Origin: an uncultured Hymenobacter sp.
Lineage (GTDB): Bacteria; Bacteroidota; Bacteroidia; Cytophagales; Hymenobacteraceae
Reading direction: 5' to 3'
Length of the DNA: 13,185 nucleotides
Assembly (NCBI GenBank): GCA_937871705.1
Contig: CALMOO010000018.1
Coordinates: forward strand, 1 to 13,185
Part shown: positions 8,733 to 13,185 of the stretch, in pieces
Numbering within the stretch: position 1 is the first letter of the stretch
How the letters are laid out: each line of letters starts with the position of its first letter
The notes under the pieces: model-generated
What the model was told of the DNA's origin: nothing
Database searches by the model: none
What the model saw: only the letters and a program-made list of their open reading frames with translations
Position numbers and translations under genes: made by a program

Positions 8733-8882
8733 ATCTCAGCTCAGATGGCAGTAGCCTATAACCTTAAAAAGCTGCTCAAGCACCGACCCACCCGGCAAGC
8801 AAAGCAATGGTTCTCAGGCTACCGGTGCTACCCTCGAATGGGCGTTTTTGGTGGCTTCGGTTACCGGTCAAAGGCAATTTAA
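8733..8882 (+). pseudogene. C-terminal fragment of a second DDE transposase
   Basis: In the frame ending at the TAA 8880-8882 the translation reads AISAQMAVAYNLKKLLKHRP, then TRQAKQW. A conserved AYNLKKLL helix near the C-terminus is characteristic of IS4/IS5/IS1182-superfamily DDE transposases and does not occur in IS3 OrfB. Only the tail survives; nothing upstream matches the rest of such a protein because the IS3 remnant abuts it directly. The final 20 or so residues (CYPRMGVFGGFGYRSKAI) do not look conserved. Family assignment is from memory of motif style and is moderate. Confidence 0.5.
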
Positions 8883-9150
8883 AACATCCGCCGTAAAGCT
8901 AACTGAAGGAACGGGTCAACGGTTGAGAGTTCTGCAACAGCCACGGTCGTATGAGTAAACAACTTGTTCACTCATACAAGCGCCTATTACCTGGTGCGCT
9001 TTAATCAACCTAGTTATGCTAACCATCTGATTAGTAATATAATTTAGTCCAATGAAGGCCCCTTTAATGGTAATGATGCAAAAGTCAGACGTACCACTAC
9101 TTAATTTTTAATCTCCCATCACCATAAGTAGGGTACAGTTATATCATTTA
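8883..9150. other. Non-coding spacer between the IS remnant and the small regulator gene
   Basis: No open frame with coding character. The only clear structure is the palindrome at 8949-8977. The remainder is moderately AT-rich and runs into the 3' end of the minus-strand ribbon-helix-helix gene at 9151. Confidence 0.5.
8949..8977. repeat. 29-bp near-perfect palindrome
   Basis: Left arm GTATGAGTAAACAA (8949-8962), a single central C, right arm TTGTTCACTCATAC (8964-8977): 13 of 14 positions pair. There is no T-run on either side, so a simple intrinsic terminator is unlikely. It could be an operator, a transposon-end relic or a recombination site. Its core contains ACTTGTT, also found in the divergent promoter region near 9366. 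Confidence 0.7.
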
Positions 9151-9327
9151 CTAATCCTTTAAAAAGCCCAGATTGCGAGCTTCTTGTAGCGCTAGGGCCC
9201 GTAATAGAGTAGCAGCTTTCATACCCCTGTATTTAGCTACCTTCTCAATTATAGCCTTTTCTTCTGCTGTAACCTCAACGCCTATTTGAGGTTTGCGTGG
9301 CTTCCTTTCGGCTTCTTTGGTTGTCAT
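9151..9327 (-). CDS. Small ribbon-helix-helix (CopG/Arc-like) DNA-binding protein
   Basis: A 58-aa protein from ATG 9327 to TAG 9151-9153. A basic N-terminal arm (MTTKEAERKPRKP) leads into a short strand (QIGVEVT, residues 14-20), helix A (AEEKAIIEKVAKYRG) and helix B (MKAATLLRALALQEARNLG). This strand-helix-helix layout is that of the ribbon-helix-helix fold, which dimerises and inserts the paired strands into the DNA major groove. Family members include plasmid copy-number regulators, relaxase accessory proteins and antitoxins. The gene is divergent from the three-gene plus-strand run, with promoter-like boxes facing both ways, so autoregulation and control of that run are likely. No toxin-like partner adjoins it downstream on its own strand, only spacer and IS debris. 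The fold is fairly sure; the specific role is not. Confidence 0.78.
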   Translation of the reverse strand: MTTKEAERKPRKPQIGVEVTAEEKAIIEKVAKYRGMKAATLLRALALQEARNLGFLKD

Positions 9328-9331
9328 GCCA

Positions 9332-9362
9332 CAAAAGTACTGTATATGTAATACACCGAAAA
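9332..9362 (-). promoter_or_regulatory. Bacteroidota-type promoter for the ribbon-helix-helix gene
   Basis: On the minus strand TACTTTTG (complement of 9332-9339) fits the TAnnTTTG -7 consensus exactly, and 19 bp upstream a TTTT (9359-9362) approximates the TTTG -33 box. The -7 box ends only four bases before the ATG at 9327, so transcription would begin at or very near the start codon. Confidence 0.55.
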
Positions 9363-9396
9363 AACACTTGTTAATAACTAGAATTTACTTGTGTTT
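9362..9396. promoter_or_regulatory. Candidate operator with repeated ACTTGT units
   Basis: ACTTGT occurs at 9366-9371 and again at 9387-9392, exactly 21 bp (two helical turns) apart. The same interval is bounded by complementary hexamers AAACAC (9362-9367) and GTGTTT (9391-9396). It lies between the two opposing promoters and overlaps the -33 of the plus-strand one, a natural place for a ribbon-helix-helix repressor to bind. Binding is inferred, not shown. Confidence 0.4.
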
Positions 9397-9418
9397 ACTA
9401 AGTATTAATGTATATTTG
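9388..9418 (+). promoter_or_regulatory. Bacteroidota-type promoter for the plus-strand three-gene run
   Basis: CTTG (9388-9391), a 19-bp spacer and TATATTTG (9411-9418) fit the Bacteroidota TTTG-N19-21-TAnnTTTG pattern with one mismatch. Transcription would start near 9425, giving a leader of about 130 nt to the ATG at 9554 that contains the hairpin at 9459-9487. Confidence 0.55.
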
Positions 9419-9458
9419 TAACGCTCAAGCAGAGCATCCTAAGCTGTAGTACACGAAA

Positions 9459-9487
9459 GAGGCCAGCCGCTACTAACGACTGGCCTC
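9459..9487 (+). promoter_or_regulatory. Leader hairpin, possible attenuator
   Basis: Perfect 8-bp stem GAGGCCAG / CTGGCCTC around a 13-nt loop, about 35 nt downstream of the predicted transcription start. No T-run follows. It shares the CGAAAGA lead-in and the CCAGCCGCT core with the hairpin at 10337-10367, so the two look like members of one hairpin family. It might terminate, attenuate or stabilise the transcript. Confidence 0.5.
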
Positions 9488-9553
9488 CAATGTAGCACCT
9501 GTTTGGCGCAGGCATTACAGTTGGGTTTGTTGTCAACCCTAATCCAAAAATAC

Positions 9554-10012
9554 ATGGCAAACCATGTAATTGGGACGAGTGTGCTTTTTAGCGTACTCCC
9601 CACCTCTCTAGGCGAGCTGCGTCAGCACGTCCTCTTGCCCCTCATCGGCAACCCCCTTTTCAGCGAAGCGGAGCAACTACGGGCCAATCATTTCGTCCAC
9701 GAGTGCGAGGATATCGCTCGCCTCACCCGCTGGGGCGCAAACGTACTAGCCGAAATAGCCCGCCGCGAAACCGAAGCTGCCCGCCAGCACCGCGACCTCG
9801 CCACGCGCGCCACATTGCGCCAGTTGCGTTCTGCCAGCTTCCGCGGCCACCGCTCCCGCCCGCGCCGACCTACTCCGACCTGGTCACCCGGTGCCTTCTT
9901 CCCCGACCGGGCCGACCGCTTGGCCGGCACGTTCGACCGCTTGGCTACCGCCCGCTTCCAACCGGCGGAATCGCTGACGTTTATCGCCTTACTCAGCCGT
10001 CAGTCCCAATGA
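9554..10012 (+). CDS. Uncharacterised arginine-rich protein, first gene of accessory run
   Basis: A 152-aa protein from ATG 9554; the frame extends upstream to a TTG at 9503 (169 aa), but those extra codons lie in AT-richer leader sequence and the ATG is preferred. I recognise no family. The N-terminal third is hydrophobic to amphipathic (VIGTSVLFSVLPTSLGELRQ), the middle is helical and charged (EAEQLRANHFVHECEDIARL to ARRETEAARQHRDLATRATL), and residues about 79-106 are strongly Arg-rich (RQLRSASFRGHRSRPRRP), suggesting nucleic-acid contact. No catalytic motif is visible. Composition is GC-rich like the next two genes. Its stop overlaps the ATG of the following gene (ATGA at 10009-10012), so the two products are probably made together. 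Confidence 0.6.
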   Translation: MANHVIGTSVLFSVLPTSLGELRQHVLLPLIGNPLFSEAEQLRANHFVHECEDIARLTRWGANVLAEIARRETEAARQHRDLATRATLRQLRSASFRGHRSRPRRPTPTWSPGAFFPDRADRLAGTFDRLATARFQPAESLTFIALLSRQSQ

Positions 10013-10314
10013 GCTACCGTCGCGACCTCAAGCAGCTTCGCCGTGCCCAGAAGCAGGCTAAGCGCCAACTGCGCCAACTCGCCGAGTTGGAACTCACCGG
10101 GCTGACCGCCGTCACGCTCCACGCGCATTCCCAGCAGGTGACGATTACGCTTGCCTCCGCTACGGGTGCCCCCTTTACGGACACACTCCGGGAGGCTTTA
10201 CGCGAGCGCTGCCAAGCCCTGCAGGCCGAAGCTCAGCAACTCCTGCTTACCTGGCTGGAGGACGAGCAACTGCGCGACCGCCCAGCCCCGGCCGCCGGGC
10301 TCCCCCTGGCCTAG
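10009..10314 (+). CDS. Small coiled-coil protein, uncharacterised
   Basis: A 101-aa protein starting at the ATG that overlaps the previous stop by four bases. The same frame is open upstream to an ATG at 9703, but that part lies inside the preceding gene and is out-of-frame shadow, so 10009 is the credible start. Residues 2-28 form a very basic, coiled-coil-like helix (YRRDLKQLRRAQKQAKRQLR), residues 30-49 look like a beta hairpin (LTAVTLHAHSQQVTITLAS), and residues about 55-86 form a second helix (FTDTLREALRERCQALQAEA) ending in a Pro/Ala tail. No family is recognised. The tight coupling suggests it acts with the 152-aa protein. A strong hairpin follows its stop. Confidence 0.65.
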   Translation: MSYRRDLKQLRRAQKQAKRQLRQLAELELTGLTAVTLHAHSQQVTITLASATGAPFTDTLREALRERCQALQAEAQQLLLTWLEDEQLRDRPAPAAGLPLA

Positions 10315-10336
10315 CGACTTCCCTACCCCAGCGAAA

Positions 10337-10367
10337 GACCAGCCGCTGCTGATTCCAGCGGCTGGTC
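10337..10367 (+). terminator. Strong hairpin after the second accessory gene
   Basis: Perfect 12-bp arms GACCAGCCGCTG and CAGCGGCTGGTC with a 7-nt loop, 22 bp after the stop at 10314 and 37 bp before the ATG at 10405. Its position and stability suit a terminator or processing site that would reduce expression of the third gene, although there is no T-run after the stem (TCCCCGCG). Confidence 0.5.
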
Positions 10368-10404
10368 CCCGCGTGCCCCATCTACTTTCTTCTATTGCTA
10401 CGTT

Positions 10405-10950
10405 ATGTTCTCCCCCACTGCCTCGCTCCTGCCCTATGCGCAGGCCACAGCGACCCAACAGGCCCAGGCCCTACTCTACCTGCAAGCCCGCTTGCAACTC
10501 CACTTTCCGACCTTGCCGGAACGCCCCTTCATCCGTACGCTGGCGGAGTGTCGCCCTGCGCTGCTGCTCACCGGGACACAGGTCTCACTCGCCTACCCCG
10601 AGCTGACTCAGCTGGTTCAGTACCTGGGCAACGCGCCTGAATTGCCGGTGCTCGACCCGCCCCTCTACGGCTGGTCAGCTTTGAAATTAGCCCAGTACAT
10701 TTTGCATACCAACGAGCTAGCGGTAAGCGCGCTCATCGAACTGGCCTGCGCGCTGAACATCCACTGCGGTCCTCACCTCGGGGCGCTGCTACGACGCCTC
10801 GCCCGGCCTTACCCGCTCGCCGAGCAGGTGGTTCAGGCCCAGCTTTGGAACTTACCTGGCAGCCCCCGACTACCCCCAGGCATCCCCGGTGGGGGTCCTG
10901 CGCCCGATAGCCTGGTGGTCGAGCACCTGCTCCAGCAGCTTATTCCGTAA
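10405..10950 (+). CDS. Uncharacterised helical protein, paralogue of the HTH protein at 12218-13111
   Basis: A 181-aa, mostly helical protein. Its first 140 or so residues align with residues about 8-145 of the minus-strand 297-aa protein: both have F-x-P-x-A-S near the start, AQAL/SQAL-x-Y, an exact HFPTL, P-x-LL/LV-x-G, a YPEL/WPAL block followed by LVQ, LDxP before a loop, and a long helical segment (NELAVSALIELA against QELALQALAQLA). The shared domain has no function I know. This copy ends in a Pro/Gly-rich segment (LPGSPRLPPGIPGGGP) and a short helix, and lacks the C-terminal helix-turn-helix of its paralogue. It is the third gene of the plus-strand run, separated from the second by a hairpin. 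A role as a partner or competitor of the HTH protein is possible but inferred. Confidence 0.68.
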   Translation: MFSPTASLLPYAQATATQQAQALLYLQARLQLHFPTLPERPFIRTLAECRPALLLTGTQVSLAYPELTQLVQYLGNAPELPVLDPPLYGWSALKLAQYILHTNELAVSALIELACALNIHCGPHLGALLRRLARPYPLAEQVVQAQLWNLPGSPRLPPGIPGGGPAPDSLVVEHLLQQLIP

Positions 10951-11129
10951 GCTTGTCAGCCAATAAGACAAGGAGTTGTCAGCTAAACCAGGAGAAAGCT
11001 TTCGGCGCTGAAATTTCCTCCCGATTTAGTTGGTAATCTCCTGCTTGTGCCCGGCCTTACTAAGTTTTAATCACTAACTGCCTATCTGCCAAACGGAGGA
11101 GCCTATCAGCTTGAATAAGGAGCAACTGT

Positions 11130-11163
11130 ATTGGTAAGCGCAGTTTTACCGGCCTTTACCAAT
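11130..11163. repeat. Inverted repeat abutting the 27-bp palindrome
   Basis: ATTGGTAA (11130-11137) pairs with TTACCAAT (11156-11163) across an 18-nt spacer. The last three bases of its right arm are the first three of the palindrome at 11161-11187, so in RNA the two stems would compete at their junction. Confidence 0.45.
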
Positions 11164-11187
11164 TGTGTCCGCACTGCGGACACAATT
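11161..11187. promoter_or_regulatory. 27-bp perfect palindrome, candidate operator
   Basis: AATTGTGTCCGCA (11161-11173), a central C, then the exact complement of the first arm (11175-11187). The perfect 13-bp arms, odd-length centre and lack of a following T-run favour a dimeric-regulator binding site over a terminator. It lies 110 bp upstream of the reductase start and 210 bp downstream of the paralogue gene. Confidence 0.65.
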
Positions 11188-11297
11188 TAGCTGGACGCAA
11201 TACAAAATGCTTAGTAGCCTCGGAGACAACGCGAAGTTTCACCTAGCCGAAACAATAAAAAATAACTGAATCGGCCCGCCTTGCGTTGGCATGAGCC

Positions 11298-12104
11298 ATG
11301 AACTCTATTCGTTTTTCGGACGGCACGCAAGTGCCGGCGCTTGGCCAGGGCACTTGGATGATGGCCGAGCGACCCACCCAGCGCGCCGGCGTCGAGTTGG
11401 GCCTCACGCTTATCGACACGGCGGAAATGTATGCCGAGGGGGAGTCCGAGCGGCTGGTCGGCGAAGCGTTGCGCGGCCTCCGCGAACAAGTGTTCCTAGT
11501 GAGCAAAGCCTACCCCCAGAACACCTCCAGCCAGCGGCTCCCGCAAGCCTGCGAAGCGAGTTTGAAGCGTCTGGGCACCGACCGGCTCGACCTATACCTG
11601 CTGCACTGGCGTGGCCGCGTCCCGTTGGCTGAAACGGTGGAGGCCATGGAAAAACTGGTGGTCGCGGGCAAAATCCGGCGCTGGGGCGTGAGCAATCTTG
11701 ATACAGCGGACCTGCAAGAACTGATTGCTGCCGGCGGGGCGGCCTGTGCCACCGACCAGGTACTTTACAACCTGAGCCGACGGGGCCCGGAGCACGACTT
11801 ATTGCCGTGGCTCACGGACCACGACATGCCAGTCATGGCGTACAGCCCCATCGAACAAGGCCGGCTACTCGATAACGCCCGGCTGCAGGAGATTGCAGCG
11901 AACCTGGGCGCAACCCCGGCGCAGGTGGCGCTGGCGTGGGTCCTGTGCCAGGGCCAAGTACTGGCTATCCCCAAAGCCGGAACCGTTGCCCACGTGCAGG
12001 AAAACCGGGCGGCCGCCGAATTACATCTGTCGGCCAGTGATTTAGCCGCGCTGGATGCCGCCTTTTCCCGCCCCACTAAGCGCCGGCCGCTGGAGATGCT
12101 GTAA
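11298..12104 (+). CDS. Aldo/keto reductase, YeaE-like
   Basis: A 268-aa single-domain TIM-barrel oxidoreductase that should reduce aldehydes or ketones with NADPH in the cytoplasm. The catalytic tetrad is complete: Asp40 and Tyr45 (TLIDTAEMY), Lys70 (VSKAYP) and His103 (YLLHWRG). Cofactor-binding features include VSN at 131-133, Gln154 (DQVLYNL), AYSPIEQGRL and the IPKAGTVAHVQEN loop (about 224-236). It closely resembles E. coli YeaE, implicated in methylglyoxal and other carbonyl reduction, but the substrate here is not known. Compared with YeaE as I remember it, about 8 residues are missing between QR and GVELGL, most of the first barrel helix (EVAALR region). ATG 11298 is preferred because the FSDGTQVPALGQGTW strand follows directly. 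It stands alone and converges on the minus-strand gene at 12218. Confidence 0.93.
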   Translation: MNSIRFSDGTQVPALGQGTWMMAERPTQRAGVELGLTLIDTAEMYAEGESERLVGEALRGLREQVFLVSKAYPQNTSSQRLPQACEASLKRLGTDRLDLYLLHWRGRVPLAETVEAMEKLVVAGKIRRWGVSNLDTADLQELIAAGGAACATDQVLYNLSRRGPEHDLLPWLTDHDMPVMAYSPIEQGRLLDNARLQEIAANLGATPAQVALAWVLCQGQVLAIPKAGTVAHVQENRAAAELHLSASDLAALDAAFSRPTKRRPLEML

Positions 12105-12217
12105 TGTCCGGCTCTGTTCCAGGGTGGGGCCCTGACCTAGTGGTGCTTGTCCAGGCCACGCGCCTCTATTCGGGTGGCTCTCCGCAACGAAGTCATGCGT
12201 TACCCCTACCCGGCGCG

Positions 12218-13111
12218 TCACCTGTTCCGCCTTCTTTTTCTGGTGCCCGCGCCCGCCAGCAGGTCGGCCAGCACCGGCAGCAAAGGCTCCTGCATCAAGG
12301 TAGCCAAGGCAATCACCGCGTTCAGCGAGAGCCGGCCCGGGTTCGCATGGGCTTCCCGCAGCGAGGCGGCGCTGATGCGCATCGCCCGGCATAATTCGCG
12401 CACCGTGAAGCCTATTTTGCCATTGGCCCGCGGGTGATACTGGACGATGTCACGGAAGGTGCGGCGGGTAGTTGACAAACTGCGTTCAGGTGTTTGCTCA
12501 AGTGCCAGTGACGCCGGGACGGACGCTACCGGGTTTAGGGGTAGCACCCCCGTTGTGGGGGAGTCAACGGCCAGCAGACTCGTGGCTGCCGATGCTGGCC
12601 GCTTATCGAGTACCAGCGGGTCCGGCCGGTTTTGGTCTTCGTTCACTGCCTCGTGGGTCGCCGCGTAGACCCGCACCGCGATAGCGTGGCTCTTAGCCAG
12701 CGTCGCAGCCAACTCGAAGAGGAGCGAGCTACAGCCCTCCATGGTTTCCGCTAGCTGCGCCAGCGCCTGCAAAGCCAATTCCTGATAAGCTGTGATTTGC
12801 TCCGCCGGCTCGGTAGCGGCCGGCCCGCATACCGGCGAATCGAGCGCATGGTAATCTACAGACGAAGCTAGGCGTTGAACCAGGCGCACCAGGGCCGGCC
12901 ACTTTAGCCCCACCGCCGGCCCCTGCACCAGCAGTTCGGGTTGAACCTGCCGGAACGTCTCACTCCACCTGGTCTGGTCCAGCGTAGGGAAGTGCGCGGC
13001 CAGCCGCTCCATGGCATAAGCCAGCGCCTGCGATGCCTGCAGCGGTGAAGCCAAGGCTAAAGGAATACAACTGGCCCCCGGCGGGAAGAGTGGCGAATTA
13101 TCGGTTATCAT
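12218..13111 (-). CDS. Uncharacterised protein with C-terminal helix-turn-helix, paralogue of the 10405-10950 protein
   Basis: A 297-aa protein from ATG 13111. Residues about 8-145 match the 181-aa protein encoded at 10405-10950 (shared FPPGAS/FSPTAS start, exact HFPTL at 40-44, WPALVRLVQ at 71-79, LDSP at 90-93, QELALQALAQLA at 110-121). Residues about 150-215 form a low-complexity Pro/Ala/Ser/Thr linker. Residues about 220-288 look like an XRE-type helix-turn-helix: DIVQYHP, then FTVRELCRAMRISAASLREA, then LSLNAVIALATLMQEPLLPV, ending in a very basic tail (RKRRRNR). It may be a DNA-binding regulator whose N-terminal domain senses a ligand or mediates assembly. Genes convergent with it leave a 113-bp gap that holds only a weak CAGGG/CCCTG stem. 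No ribosome-binding site is clear. The HTH call is by eye. Confidence 0.72.
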   Translation of the reverse strand: MITDNSPLFPPGASCIPLALASPLQASQALAYAMERLAAHFPTLDQTRWSETFRQVQPELLVQGPAVGLKWPALVRLVQRLASSVDYHALDSPVCGPAATEPAEQITAYQELALQALAQLAETMEGCSSLLFELAATLAKSHAIAVRVYAATHEAVNEDQNRPDPLVLDKRPASAATSLLAVDSPTTGVLPLNPVASVPASLALEQTPERSLSTTRRTFRDIVQYHPRANGKIGFTVRELCRAMRISAASLREAHANPGRLSLNAVIALATLMQEPLLPVLADLLAGAGTRKRRRNR

Positions 13112-13185
13112 TGCGGTGCAGGAGTTGGGGGCCCTTGACTGGACCTGCCCGTGGACTAAGTAGTGGTAGCTACCAGGGCCTGGGA

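Larger units (their letters stand above)
7602..8882 (+). mobile_element. Decayed insertion sequences: IS3-family remnant plus tail of a second transposase
   Basis: About 1.1 kb keeps recognisable IS3-family orfA-orfB order, with catalytic-core fragments in at least three frames and many stops, followed from about 8733 by the C-terminal tail of an unrelated DDE transposase. No intact transposase, terminal repeats or target-site duplication can be identified, so the boundaries are approximate and the element is certainly inactive on its own. The layout suggests successive insertion and deletion at the same spot between two functional regions. Confidence 0.8.
10951..11297. other. Intergenic region upstream of the aldo/keto reductase gene
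   Basis: No coding frame of note. It contains two overlapping inverted repeats (11130-11163 and 11161-11187). The stretch at 11200-11290 is AT-richer and probably carries the reductase promoter, but I see no clean TAnnTTTG box. Confidence 0.5.

Noticed and set aside
9503..9553. TTG-initiated N-terminal extension of the first accessory gene (17 extra residues)
   Set aside because: It starts with a rare initiator 15 bp after a strong hairpin and lies in leader-like sequence; ATG 9554 is simpler. Not excluded.
9703..10008. Upstream extension of the coiled-coil gene to ATG 9703
   Set aside because: It overlaps the preceding gene fully in another frame and gives an Arg/Pro-rich low-complexity translation; the ATGA overlap start at 10009 is far more typical.
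11131..11190. Tiny frame from a TTG after AAGGAG (about 19 codons)
   Set aside because: It lacks a normal start and is made up mostly of the two inverted repeats, so a peptide is unlikely.
12104..12437. Plus-strand frames after the reductase gene
   Set aside because: They run antisense through the helix-turn-helix domain of the minus-strand gene and have no recognisable protein features.
1..13185. CRISPR arrays, tRNA or rRNA genes, replication origin
   Set aside because: No regularly spaced repeats, cloverleaf-like sequence or ribosomal signatures were seen on reading the window.

Overview
The window looks like chromosomal DNA from a Bacteroidota bacterium, most likely Hymenobacter or a close relative (inference). 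The reasons are a giant secreted Rhs/YD-type protein of the kind common in Cytophagales, weak Shine-Dalgarno sequences, promoter-like elements of the Bacteroidota form (TTTG-like -33 box, TAnnTTTG -7 box), and a decayed IS3-type element. Base composition is mosaic. The left half is moderate to AT-rich, especially about 2440-4970 and 7080-7440, while everything right of about 9560 is clearly GC-rich.

Region 1 (1-7022, minus strand) is a tight operon read right to left. It encodes a membrane-anchored OmpH/Skp-like protein (6483-7022), a small lipoprotein (5884-6486, ATGA overlap with its neighbour), a giant secreted Rhs/YD-type protein of about 1917 aa (117-5870) and the start of a further signal-peptide protein (1-101) that runs off the window. 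The layout suggests an envelope machine: a periplasmic chaperone and a lipoprotein dedicated to a giant exported protein.

Region 2 (about 7023-9150) holds no intact gene. After a roughly 550 bp AT-rich intergenic stretch comes a degraded insertion sequence on the plus strand, with IS3-family orfA and orfB fragments spread over several frames and interrupted by stops. The C-terminal tail of a second, unrelated transposase follows. A 29-bp near-perfect palindrome lies at 8949-8977.

Region 3 (9151-10950) is an accessory cassette. A 58-aa ribbon-helix-helix regulator on the minus strand diverges from a plus-strand run of three uncharacterised genes (9554-10012, 10009-10314, 10405-10950). Good candidate promoters face both ways, with repeated ACTTGT units between them. 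Related hairpins sit in the leader (9459-9487) and between the second and third genes (10337-10367).

Region 4 (10951-13111) has an intergenic region with a 27-bp perfect palindrome, a YeaE-like aldo/keto reductase (11298-12104) that seems to have lost about 8 residues from its first helix, and a convergent minus-strand gene (12218-13111). That last protein joins a domain homologous to the whole of the 10405-10950 protein to a C-terminal helix-turn-helix. The pair, one copy with a DNA-binding domain and one without, is the most interesting candidate for an undescribed system here.
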